DNA of 64,000 nucleotides, taken from NCBI GenBank assembly GCA_963931865.1, contig OZ007514.1, positions 3,898,084 through 3,962,083 of the forward strand, read 5' to 3'. Under the pieces are notes generated by a model that worked only from the letters and a program-made list of their open reading frames with translations, did no database searches and was not told where the DNA came from. Every line of letters begins with the position of its first letter. Position 1 is the first letter of the stretch. This DNA comes from Axinella damicornis (Eukaryota; Porifera; Demospongiae; Axinellida; Axinellidae). This document shows positions 10,432-21,921 of this stretch, one piece after another. Made by a program: the position numbers and the translations under genes.

Positions 10432-11114
10432 GGCCGTCTGTATTCGGTGGACTGGACTCGGGACTGGACTCGGGACTGGACTGTGGGACTGGACTCACAG
10501 AAAGTTGCGCTCATCATTTTGAAGCATCAAAACACTACTACATACTTACATGACATGAATGGCATTCGGGGTAGCCGACCATGACTCGATATCAGCCGTT
10601 CCAGCAGCCTTTTCTGTCAGAGCGTTGTGCGCCAACGATGCACTGAACCGGCTCGTTCCCAGACTGAAATGGTCTGGGGACAAGAACAATGAATAATTAT
10701 AGGCCGACTTCGTTTCGGTGCGAATTCGTGATCTGACGACGACTTCGAGGAACACATGGCGGTCATTGCTAGCAAACTCTCGTATACCAAGTGGTACAAC
10801 CATTTCGCAGCTTCTTGAACTGTTTCTAGGCATGCTGCTGCCAAGTTTGGCTGGCACTTCCGTTCCTGCTTTCCGCCTGCGCGCCTGTGCTGTAGAGCTG
10901 GTTTTGCATGGTAGGACCACGGCAGGCTGTCTACACGGTGACAGCTGTGTTGGTACACCTCGCGTACTTGGTGAGCTATTAGCTATAATAGTGCTGTTCC
11001 GCAATTTCCTGTTTTCTGGCCTTCAGAAATGACGAGCGCAACTTTCTGTGAGTCCAGTCCCACAGTCCAGTCCCGAGTCCAGTCCCGAGTCCAGTCCACC
11101 GAATACAGACGGCC
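10432..11114. mobile_element. MULE-like foldback element with 9-bp target duplication
   Basis: Terminal inverted repeats of about 90 bp begin GGCCGTCTGTATTCGGTGG, continue with 'ggactggactcg' repeats, and reach 'cacagaaagttgcgctc'. They are flanked by the direct repeat GTCATATGT (10423-10431 and 11115-11123). Long inverted repeats with a 9-bp duplication are the signature of Mutator-like elements. No transposase is encoded. The inner 500 bp holds an open frame on the minus strand. Confidence 0.85.
10546..11004 (-). CDS. Open frame inside the foldback element (hypothetical)
   Basis: A 152-codon frame lies between the inverted repeats. It contains ordinary-looking segments such as EMVVPLGIREFASNDRHV followed by FLEVVVRSRIRTETKSAY, and no low-complexity sequence. 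A second frame on the same strand is also open, so coding is uncertain. If real, it may be a captured host exon, as seen in Pack-MULE elements. No family recognised. Confidence 0.25.
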   Translation of the reverse strand: MRNSTIIANSSPSTRGVPTQLSPCRQPAVVLPCKTSSTAQARRRKAGTEVPAKLGSSMPRNSSRSCEMVVPLGIREFASNDRHVFLEVVVRSRIRTETKSAYNYSLFLSPDHFSLGTSRFSASLAHNALTEKAAGTADIESWSATPNAIHVM

Positions 11115-11636
11115 GTCATATGTATGCATTTGAGTCCTTTATTGTTGTCTCCATGCAGAAATGTCTGCAGATGAGATATACAATGTCATGTACTACATGT
11201 ACAGCAACATCCCATGTACACCATATCTGTGCATGGGGGTGGATCGAGTGTTGTTATGTGGCTAGTCTCAAATTATTGGTTTCTATTAGTCTGGATCCTT
11301 GAACAACCGTACTTCATCCAAAGACTTTTCCGGTTCTGTTACTGTGAATCTAAATCTATTTCTAGAAGTAGTGCAGTCTTTGATTACCCAGACTTTCGTC
11401 TAGCCACTCCTTCCAGTAGTCACACTGTCCTTCCACGAGGAGACGTTCACAAGTTCTCAAATTATACATCAAATGCATATCAAATTATTATTGTATTACA
11501 TCAGTGATGTGTAGGGAAATTCGTTGGGCAAATTAGGTTGGTCTATACAGTTACCTCTGCATGCACAAGTATGTATATAGACATAGGAATAGCTTAACAT
11601 TACACACTAGCTGTACGGTAACATGGTGTCTCAAAT

Positions 11637-14600
11637 TCAATCCTCATCCTCAAGATCATCATCAGTTGGTTGTTGTGCCCCCATTACAGTTGGTTCATCT
11701 ATTTCTCGCATCATAATAATTGGATCCACAATCCTATCTGGAAGAACACGTGCATCCTCAAGACTCTTGGGAGACCGCAGTTTTTCCAAGTCATCTTCCA
11801 TGAAACGGAATTGCAGGGGCACAAGGGTGCCTTGTATTGCAGCTAGCATTTCTTTTGCCTTCTCCAACATTCCACGCTTCTGCAACAATCCACATTTCTG
11901 CATCATAGAACAAACACATGCACTATCCAAATACCTGGAGGTGCTCCCTTCATTATATACACAAAAAAACTTGACTATTTCCCACTACTTGTTGGTATAG
12001 ATACGTACAAAGTGCTATGTATACCTTAAAGTCCAGCGTGTGGGGAGTGAATAAAGTCCAAGGCGAAGCCGATGAAACACCACCTAGCTGGACTTTAAGA
12101 TATATATGGCCTGCTATCACTAGTGCCCATTCCATGTTCAGTTATTGGCTTGTAAAATTTTGGTTGCCATGGTAATGGACTTTATTGTACAAAGGAATTG
12201 TGCCACCTGGAAAGTGATTGGCTTCTGTTAACCCTGTACTTTACACATGCAGGAGCAGATAAACGTCCATCAAAGTATGCTTGCTTGGTGCCTGTCTGCG
12301 ACTGGGGGCAAGATGGGTAATTTGTAGTCTGGGAACTTGTGTGTCTAGGACTGAGTGGACTCCATTTGTTTAACTATGCATACATCAATGTCTTCAAATG
12401 CAACAGAGATATAAGGCAAATGGCAACATTAACATTGTAGAGAATGCGAGTGCACACAATTGCCCTATCCCCACATATGCTATGTAGTCTTTTGGACTAA
12501 TTGCCTGAGAGGAAATTCAACAAACTAATACTGCATTTAGCCCCCTTAGATAATGTTATACTACACGATGTCTATACACCTGATGTGCATGCATACGTCC
12601 AAGACCTGTGCTGTACCTCACGGTATTCCTTGAGGGCTTTGTAGGTTTTCACTTCATTAATTGGATAAAGTTTGCCTCCAAACACCTGCAAATATGAAAT
12701 GTACTACCAAACTACAGGCACCATCAGTATTCATCATTGCAATGTCATCTGCTTCAGTCTTATTATGGACGTACCTCTTTAAGGATGTGGAAGTTTGTCT
12801 CAGCTATCTTCTTCCACACATCCTGTGCCACATAATTGTAAGGTTGTCTTCACTCCCCATACAAAATGTTTGACCAGTGAATGTGATGAATGTATATATG
12901 GCTGCTTACATGATAGAATTCATCAGATAATGGATCTTGAACTGAGATCTGATCATTGTCCCCCAGTCCAAGGTGCTCCCTTTAGGGAATCAGAGATCAA
13001 TGGATACGCTTTTCAACATTACAACATAAGGTATCGTCTGTGCATCTGTGTGGGGTGGATGTGGCATGTCTACATAGTGGTGTGATCATCCCTTGAAAAA
13101 GACAGCCTAATATGGTTTTGATGTTACCTGAAGAGGTAGCACCTCAGTCCATGACAAAACTCTCCCACTGAGTAAGATTTTCCATCCATTTTCCCCTCAA
13201 TCATGACAGTGTCTTCAAACACCACACACATTTCCGAGTCCCTGTCTCCCAGCATGCTGCGCTCATTGATGTTGGCTATAGGGACAACATCCCACTTACT
13301 AAATCAGATTACAAATGTAGTTAAGTGCACCACTTGACAATGTATAAACAGAATCATGGCTTGTCTATGAATTCAACCAATTATCTTACCTGATCCTATG
13401 ATTGCCACTTTGTCATCCACTATCATGCACTTGGAGTGAACGTAGACCAACTCCGTCACTGGAACCTATATATAGTATGTGGAAGAAAGTTCACTGAACA
13501 CTGCATACACTTTGGAACACACGGAAACTATGACACTCACTGGATGTCCTGTTATTGTGTCATGTTTCTGAAGTGAGTACAGACCAATGTAGTCTTCAGG
13601 AGGCACTGGATGCATGGAAGAGTGTGAAGTCTCTCAAATACTGTACACACTGTACTGGACCCATGTTGCAGGTACATAGTTCACACATACCTTTCTCGTG
13701 CTCAAGCCGATCATACAGATGGAGTATAGTCTTGTAGACCCAGTAAGTGACCGACTCCAACATGGCACCACTTGATTCGTCAAAGTCCCCTGAGTAAACG
13801 TGCATGAAAGATATTACTTGCAATTCCTGACAAACACAACTATAGTACAGCATGCACAGCAACAAACACTATAGGGTTCATGTAGCTACTGCATTCACAT
13901 TATTGATCCTGGGAAGGACCTAAATTAATATGATGCCCATTGCATGCATTGAATACTATGAACTAAGTATGCACGAGTAATGTATGACAGCTCAATGGCC
14001 TTTACATGCAGTTTATCACAACAAAATTGGTCTCCTTTCATGGGCTTCTTCTTGCCGTAACTACCTTTCTTACAATAATAGACTACAACATGCACTGTAA
14101 GTACAAGTGACTGCAACATCTTAGGAGGTCAGTGTGCTGTACTTCAGGTTATATATATATAGTCCTGCATACTAGGGCATAGCTAGCAATGAGGCAAGGG
14201 AGGCAGTTGCCTCCTCGCTTTTCTGGATAATGACGCGCGTATCCGGAGTCTCGCACACTCCACGTACAATGAGCATTCGGTCTGATGACAGAGACAGGAG
14301 CTAGGCTGACCATGAGCCGGCGTATACTCTTAACGCTGATAGTGCTGCAAGTATGGGACAGTCAGGGCACCGGCATATTGCTGTAGCATTTCGAGAGCAA
14401 CTATTTGCGCACACTGCGAATTAACTTATGAATAATTAATTAGCTTGAAAAATTTTCGCCACGCGCAGAAAACTCCATGCCTCCTCAGTCTCCAAATCCT
14501 AGCTACGCCCCTGGCATATACACAAGGCTGAAAGGTTCACCTGGAAACTCTGGTTTCTGTGGTAGGACAACAATGACACGAAACTTCTGTCCTTCCTTAT

Positions 14601-17600
14601 GAGCTCGAATGATCCTCTTTCGAATGGCATCTACTATTTGATTCTCTACGTGCCCAGGCAGGGAGGAGATGAAGAACTGGTTCTGTAGAGACATGTAGAG
14701 GAAGTGCATGGTTCTGAGTCTTCACACTTTATATTACAAGTGATTAGTGCATCACACATGTGCTCTGTACTTGATGCAAGTAGTGTTTAACAAACCTCAA
14801 TATAGACAAAGTGCTCTGCTTTCTCAATGGTATGAATATAAGCAGAGAGAATTGAATTTTCAGTTCTCATTCCAATCGACCAGTTTGAGACTGAGCGAAC
14901 CACCTACATGAAAACAAATATACTCAGATGTTATACTGCAGGCCTATCCCAATGCCTAAACCTATCTTAATTGGTATGTGAAGATACCGGTCAACTAACC
15001 TGACAGTTACAGGCGTTAGAGTGAGCACCCTGTAGTGCTAGATATTTGTACTCTGAGATATCATCAGTCTGTAGTTCCAGCACTGGAGCCTCTTTTGCAA
15101 ATTCACCTTGATCTGTTCCACTCAGATCATGCTAAGGAAATAAAAATCCAATTGCCATCAAATGTGATTTTAGCTAAGTGCCTTCTTAGGTCGACAGATC
15201 TTCACTAATTAAAATAGCATACTATAGCCAGTGTTTTGGAATGTTAGAATGTACAGTTGGTTGGTGTTCTATTCTGTTATGTACAATGTACGTAGCTGTT
15301 TGACGTCATAGATTGCGCACAAGGGATGGGTACCTTCTCCCAGAATCCTAAATGAAGCTTTTTCTTGTTCTGAAGCCCACAAGTTATTAATACCAGTACC
15401 CAGACTGTAATTTCCTCCCCCGACAGGGAGAGGAAAATGTGGTCTGGGTATAAGCCTCCACTAACACCATGCAGAGCTGAAATTATGGAATGCCTCCTTA
15501 TGTGTACCATATAGTCCACTGCAAACATACCCTAATAAAGTTGAATCTTTGTAGGAAGTGTTGGGCCACATCTCGTGCTGGCTCTCCAAACACACAGCAG
15601 GCTGTATCATGCCATGGGAGACGAGGTTCTTCTGTTCTGTCGAGGGTTTCTGAATGGATGTCAATCTTAGCATGAACACTTCAAATTTAGCACTATCACA
15701 GCTTAGCTACATACCTTGGAAAGGCTGATCGAGATGCTTAGATTCTCGGACAAAAGTGTTGCAGTAGTCTTTACCAACCCAGCGCTGATAAGCAGTCATC
15801 TCTGGCTTATCTCTCTTACAGGATATCGATGTACATATATTCAATTGTGGGTACCAGTGTGCAAAGGAATACGTACATGTACTTAATGCAGGGCATTATC
15901 AATTTAATGGTCAGAGACAATTGACAAACGTAACCACACTCAATGTAATGACTCCCCCCTTATTCATCACACAGGGCACTCAGATGTATGGCACCATAGC
16001 AGAGGAATTAGCACTCAGATGTATGAACAGTACTCACAAAATTCCTATGAAAAATCTGCCAACATAACAACTGATTGTAAATGGAATTTTGATTTAGATG
16101 GTATTATTGGTACAAGCTGTTAGAGCTTGTGACAGAAGCATATGTTGGCCATTTCTTTGTTGTTTACCTCTGTATCCTCTGATACTGGAGGTTTCAGGCA
16201 GTTGTCATTAAGTGGATGCTCGTAAGTATCCCAGCGACCATAGCAGAGATCAATTCCACCAACAAATGCCAGTGTCTGGTCAATCACTACTGTCTTCTCA
16301 TGATGTGTCCAGAAGCTCTTGCCATGAATGAACATATCCCACACTGAGTGTACAGAGACAATCCGCAATCACTAATATGAATAGTTACTCTTCTAATTGT
16401 GATGACGTGCTGAAGGAATATACTAGGGCTGAGATGTCTAATCAATTAATCAATCGATTTTATGGTAGTGATAATCGATATTGAAATTCAGGCCAATTCC
16501 CAGCCCTAGTATATACTTGTGCTACATATTGTATACATGTACCATCCAAGAGGCATATATATATAGGGGTAATTACTACTACTCTAGGGGTGATTGGTCC
16601 TCTCTGCATACATGTAAGCATGCGTGGCAAAAGTGGAAAGTTCACAGAAAATTAATTACAGTTAAATCAGTCATATATTGTGCATGGTTAAAGCTACAGT
16701 GAAACCACTCTATTCCAGTCATCATTGGGCCACACTCAAACGGCTACATTAAATAGGTGGTTGAATTTAGCATGCTTACAAAAGTAGCTAATATTGAGGG
16801 TAGTTTATATAGAGTGCTGCAAATTAGCAGATTGAGTGTACAGAACATGTACCTGAGGACAAGATGGTGGGTATGGGTACAAGGGTTTGTAAAAAAAAAC
16901 AAAAAAAAACAGCCCCTTTTGCACTTACATCCAAAAACATGACCTTTAAGGCCCACTATTGTGGCATTGGACATTCCCTGCTCCCAGTACCATAATAATT
17001 TGTGGTGAGAAACTTCCTACCTGACCTTGTAACTGTGTAAACCAAGCAGGAAGCACAAAAGGAAACCACTATACAAACTACATTGGAAACCATGCAAGAA
17101 GCACAAAAGTAACCACTATACAATCTATACAAGACCAAAAGTATCTCATGCTGAGTCATGCATGATGATATATCACTCTATCAAACATGTCTTGTGATTC
17201 TGAGTGCATTTTACAAAAGCTAAACCAGAACTGCATTATAGAGCTCCATGTGAACTTCGGAAAGCAAGTGCTATGACACTGTTGAATTACTAAACATTAC
17301 CTTTAACTCTCTTTGCACTGTGCTGAAAGCTGATGCATGGATATCCTAGGCATTTTTTCTAGTGAAACTTATTATAATCACAGCTTAATTTGTATATTGC
17401 AGGCCTTTTTGGAGGAAGATTCACCAATGTAGTCATGGTCATGCATGCATGCTGACATGTATGTACCTAATTTGATAGCGCCTCTGAGGCCAGGATTGTG
17501 GCTTGCATGTCTGAGAACCTGTATAACAAAGATGAAAGCATGTGGTGATTGCATGCTATATAAGTTATGCATGCATCTGTGTGCGTATAAGATTGACATA

Positions 17601-19469
17601 CCCTGACATTCTTATGCCTGAGTTCAGATGCTGCAAATTCACTGGCAACGTCAACTGGCTTCTTGCCTCCTACATTCATCTCTCCAAACAGCAAGACAAA
17701 GATCTTTACATCGTCTTTCTGAGAAATACAGAGACAAAAGAAAGCTGAAATACATGCACAAATTTAGACATAGTAGCCTTGGACAATGCATGCTATACAA
17801 GTGAACAAAGTGAATAAAGCTTGCAGTTAGCAACTTCAGCTTCGATTTTGTGACACCTAGGAGCTTATAATCCAATAAGCGCTGAACACATACTATCTAT
17901 ATTACTATATCACTGCAAAAAGTAATCGGTTGTTTTAACCACAGAGTGGTTACCTTGAATTGGTTGCAGAGAACCTGGAGACCGTGGTTATGGGAGGTTT
18001 ACTCATGCAACTTATAGAGTTATAATTGCATAAGACAACCTGTGAAGGCAAAACTGGCCCAGATCATCTTACTGCTGGTCTTGGGAACATCTGCAAGCTC
18101 ACTACAACTGGAAATTTTCGTGCCCGGATGGCAGCATGTTCCTCACAGATGTTTAGTGGTTATGATCACACAACTGTGGTTGTAGATAATCTGGACCATC
18201 ATCCTCTCAAGTTACCTAATGCAATTAGTCTCTGAACCCCTTCTTCCGATCACACAACTGTGGTTGTAGATAATCTGGACCATCATCCTCTCAAGTTCCC
18301 TAATGCAATATTAGTCTCTGAACCCCTTCTTCTGATCACACAACTGTGGTTGTAGCTAGATAGTCTGGACCATCATCCTCTCAGGTTCCTAATGCAATTA
18401 GTCTCTGAACCCCTTCTTCTTACCACCGTCTCCAGCTTGTCTGCAACCAGGGTATCACTCTGGGTTGAAACAACTGATTTGTTTTTGCAGTGTAGCATTT
18501 CACCCACTAGCCTTGCATGTGCCAAGCCATTCCAAGGTTTTTTTTTCCAAGGTATAGCTATGCATGTGCAAGCAGTGGATCACAGGCTGTTCTAGCTTTT
18601 TCACACAGCCTGAAGGTGAGGCTAGTCACCTTCTTACCTCAGCTTTCTTCAGCAGCAAGTCCTTGAGACTGACCCTCTTACCACTGGCTGGCCTCTTCAA
18701 AAAGATATGTGGACTCAGCCTATATATATATATAAGACAAGAGGAAAGACACACAATAGTGGGTGTGCATATGTAAAGAAAGATTAGACACAGGGGAGTG
18801 CCCTTAGAAAAGGTATGTGATGTGATCGACCCTCCAACTCCACGTACACCAGATTTACAGGGACATTTCTAGGTGGGACGTCATCCAAGCAAAGTATGCC
18901 TTCAGTGGATCAACACCTCCCATCAAAGAGAAGGATAGTCACTGATCCCCATTCCCTCCCCCCAGAAAAGGTACTTGTAACAACATAATCATGGGAATGG
19001 AATGGAAAAGTGTAGCTGTAGTGGGTGCACGGGACTAGTACTTACATCCAGTCAGTGATAAAGATCTCCTTCCTTGCCTTCTCAATGGCATCAGCCACAT
19101 CTGACATGAACCCATCACCATTAGAGTACCTGCAGATATATACCATTGTTCTTCTGGGTGACACTGCTACAACCAATCTACAATGAATAATAAATATACC
19201 ATTTAACTTGGCACTCTTTCCTCACGGGAGCAAAGGAAACGGAGCTGTCTATACCAAAGATACCATAGATAGCATCTATGGTCAGACTCAGTAGTGAACC
19301 CATAGCTTGACCCATAGCTGTAATGGCTGTAATGTCTGTGTTTGAAAGACCATGATGCAATCAATAGACCTAGTACACAGAGGAAGAATGCATATAAGAA
19401 GGTAACTATAGCCATAGAATCCTTCAAACCAGCTGTACCTCTACTAGCAGCTATTTTCTCAGTTCTCAT
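11637..19469 (-). CDS. PLD: Phospholipase D (HKD family), 21 exons
   Basis: Hydrolyses phosphatidylcholine-type lipids to phosphatidic acid. Exons (high to low): 19439-19469, 19200-19335, 19046-19129, 18638-18719, 17602-17718, 17467-17518, 16168-16343, 15715-15814, 15531-15649, 15334-15369, 15000-15131, 14796-14903, 14541-14682, 13691-13789, 13541-13632, 13390-13465, 13128-13275, 12910-12979, 12775-12822, 12617-12685, 11637-11897. All borders are GT/AG, phases agree, and the total is 2178 nt (725 aa). Signatures: KWYSNGDGF...IFITDWMLSP near the start; first [22 protein letters not shown] (about residue 182); PRLPWHD; NQFFIS; second [23 protein letters not shown] (about residue 512); REHLG and DPLSDEFY; acidic C-terminus. 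The ATG at 19467-19469 is the first that opens the chain. The PX and PH domains of PLD1/2 are absent, unless further 5' exons exist beyond 19.5 kb. All catalytic residues are present. Confidence 0.93.
14172..14513. mobile_element. hAT-like MITE in PLD intron 13
   Basis: The left end CTAGGGCATAGCTAGC and the right end, which reads CAGGGGCGTAGCTAGG on the minus strand, are imperfect inverted repeats of the common hAT-type 'CAGGGGCGTAGC' kind. The insertion lies only 28 bp from the exon 13 splice donor at 14541. Flanking 'gcatac' and 'gcatatac' may be a worn target duplication. Confidence 0.6.
16419..16514. mobile_element. Small hairpin MITE in PLD intron 6
   Basis: TATACTAGGGCTG at the left and CAGCCCTAGTATA at the right enclose about 70 bp of AT-rich sequence with 'aatcaatcgat'. 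It has the form of a minimal foldback element. Confidence 0.55.
18164..18421. repeat. Three tandem copies of an 84-86-bp unit in PLD intron 4
   Basis: The unit begins 'gatcacacaactgtggttgt' (18164, 18248, 18334) and ends 'tctctgaaccccttctt'. The copies differ at only a few positions, so the expansion is recent. It lies between PLD exons 4 and 5. Confidence 0.85.
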
Positions 19470-19499
19470 CTGCCTGCATGCATTAAACATACCAGTACA

Positions 19500-19950
19500 T
19501 GTACATAAAGCTGTCCTCGATTTGCCCTTCCGTTTTCAATAAACAAATCTACCGCATGCGCATGCACATGTAACAAATACCATCTAAGGATTAATTTTGT
19601 GCTGCTCTGTTAGCGAAAAAATATAGGCTCAGTTGCACTGAATCATCTCAGTACGCATACGTGTATCATCATCTCTCACAGTATAATTATAGTTAGCTGT
19701 CTTCCTTCTCACGATTTGATCGGTGCAATCTCCTAGCGTCCTTTCGTCTAGGAAAGTTGGTGGCCAAACAGTCGAATTTCTGCCACTGCAAAACCCAGCC
19801 TCGATCGATCGTACACGTTCCTGAGTATGGTCTGGGTACGAGGCTCACTCGAGTGTCTGGGGACGAAACTACCACGCAGCAGAACAACGCCCACTGAAAC
19901 TGCTATATACGTACGTAGCAATAATTGTGTGATAGAATGTTAGACTTTGC
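19500..19950. other. Stretch upstream of PLD
   Basis: No gene is visible. The PLD promoter should lie here; no TATA box placed at a useful distance was found. One arm of the 'ctgggtacgaggct' foldback family occurs at about 19828-19842. Confidence 0.4.
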
Positions 19951-20463
19951 AACATTTAAGTGCTATTGGTGTTGCAAAAAAGAAATGGCACCAATGTTTG
20001 TGTGTATAGGTGTGGCCTTTTATGTAAAATACAACGGTTATGCCAGATCTTCATCTGACTCTGGCCCAAATGCAAAATTCACAATGTCTTCATCCTCCCT
20101 CATCTCCTCCAGGTCGTTCCCACTGTCGTCAACATACTCATCCTCAACCGCCTCGTTCAATAAGTCTTGAATCTCAAGGTCAGCAGTACCAATGGATGAA
20201 GGTACAGGTGTGTGGGTGGAGTTTGTGCAGTGGATGCAGCTGCAGCTTGGACCACAAATCCTGCCATTTTGGGTGGAGTTTGTGCTCTTGAACTCTGCAT
20301 CTGCTTACTCGTGCCTCGTGTTTGGGACTGTGACTCCGAAGCGGAACCAGAACCAGAATCTGGAATCGCAGCAAATATGCCCCGCCCCATAACACTTACG
20401 GAGGGGTAATAAATCCCTTCAATTGGCCAATCATATTTCATTGAAGTGTAGTATAAATATAGG

Positions 20464-20601
20464 TTAAACGATGAAACCGAGGGGTCTATGGGATTTAGAG
20501 CCCCGCGGAAACTATATAGACACCCGCGCGCGAAGCGCAAGGGTGTTTATAGGTTTCCAAGGGGATCTAAATCCCGTAGGCCCCGAGGTTTCATCGTTTA
20601 A
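20464..20601. mobile_element. TTAA-bounded palindromic MITE, copy 1
   Basis: TTAAACGATGAAACC at the left and GGTTTCATCGTTTAA at the right, with a second paired block (gggatttaga and tctaaatccc). The TTAA ends suggest a piggyBac- or Kolobok-type origin. Two more copies lie at 49624-49755 and 50288-50426. Confidence 0.75.
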
Positions 20602-20754
20602 GGTATTTAGACTATACAGCTGGCAGCCAATCAAATCGCTGTCTGTATTAGCAACCGAAACAGTTAGCAACCGTTCAGTCAGAAAGACTTCGCACAGAGA
20701 TGGCGACTTTTATACATAGCAGCTGCTCTCGCCATCCGCTAACCGACAACTCTC

Positions 20755-20852
20755 TCGTGCCTCGTGTTTGGGACGGTGACTCCGAAGCGGAACCAGATTC
20801 TGGGATCGCACCAAATACGCCCCGCCCCATGACACTTACGGAAGCGGTTTTT
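20755..20852. repeat. Repeated first-exon-like module
   Basis: 'ctcgtgcctcgtgtttggga' to 'tgccccgccccat.acacttacgga' occurs at about 20308-20402, 20755-20852, 49900-49987 and 50579-50670. At 20700 and 50525 it is preceded by an ATG in a frame reading MATFIHSSCSRHPL. Upstream are CCAAT-like (attggccaatca) and TATA-like (gtataaatata) stretches. It may be a moved promoter/first exon. No complete gene attaches to it here. Confidence 0.45.
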
Positions 20853-21182
20853 TGTGAGACGTATACGACCAAGTCCAAAGTCCAGCTCCGGCTCCACGCT
20901 ACCTGTACTCGTCTGGCTAGGCTACAGCGCTCGCGCGCAAGACCGAATCATGAACTGTACAATAGAAGTATCTGTGATGCTAAATGTAGCTATGACACTA
21001 GGCCTGTAACTACATGAAATTTACAGGTGTATAAGTGAAATTTTACAGGTGTATAAGAAAAATTTACAGGTGTATATATAAGATTGGCCAATCATATCGC
21101 AGTATTTCAGTGAAGTATAGTATACATATTGCTATACCCTACTTACCTGGTAGTTCGAGGCTGTTTTGTGTTCTCACAGCAG

Positions 21183-21921
21183 TTAAGGCAAGCTTAAGGA
21201 TTCATAGAAGTCAAGATGGAGCACAACAACCACAGAAGAATGCTGCATTATCTGAGATACCTTTACATCTAGAGTAGCTGGTACCCATAAATCATTAGTA
21301 AACTAGTGTATAATGAAATTGAATACATTAGTTGCCATGGTGACATAATTGTTTCCGGTAAACAATCCACTAATTATGACTGTCCTTAACCGCTACTTTT
21401 CTGTTTACCGCAACCAAAATGCACCTAAAAATGGCCAAATTATATATCATTCGAAAGCTTACGATACGCGCTACCGTTATCAAAGTGAAAAATTTGCGCT
21501 GTTCCTTGTTGTTGGGAGATACACTAGCAAATAGCTAAAATTAGCGTCCAAATACCGCCTAATTAGGTATTCACGACGGCTCTGTTCTTACCAGGTAAGA
21601 GTAGGACAAATTTTTCACCCAGTATTCGAATGTACAGGCTTGGAAGGATCTCTTACCAAAAACTGGCCTCCATCCACGAAGGATTTGGTAGCGGTAAACG
21701 AGAACTCGCACGAACGGTTCGCTATTTCATGCTTCCAGCCGGCCAAAGTAGCCAATTGGCATTGTGGAACGCTGTAAACCACAAATTATGAGACCAGCAC
21801 GCCTTTGATGAAATTTCACACCCTCTTGAGTCTTTTCAGGCTAAGTGTCCTTGTATAAACATTTGTACAGGAAGTGCAAATACTATTCGCCGGGCGCTAT
21901 TTTGCAGTGAGCTTGCCTTAA
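21183..21921. mobile_element. TTAA-bounded insertion present only in copy 1
   Basis: The boundaries TTAAGGCAAGCTT and GAGCTTGCCTTAA are inverted. In copy 2 the sequence 'cgaggctgttttgtgtt' runs straight into 'gcacagtgccacattcc', while in copy 1 this insertion separates them, so it arose after the duplication or was lost from copy 2. It encodes no recognisable transposase. Confidence 0.65.

Noticed and set aside
12848..12909. Earlier acceptor for PLD exon 19
   Set aside because: Acceptors at 12848-12849 give the wrong phase. The acceptor before GATGTGTGG (12822) restores the frame and matches the family ([13 protein letters not shown]).
15650..15690. Longer PLD exon 9 beginning before KIDIHS
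   Set aside because: The phase left by exon 8 does not fit. Starting at 15649 fits and reads [16 protein letters not shown].
18164..18421. CRISPR-like direct repeats
   Set aside because: The 84-86-bp units are contiguous with no unique spacers, and they lie in an intron of an animal gene. The same reasoning excludes the repeats at 44216-44397 and 45550-45675.
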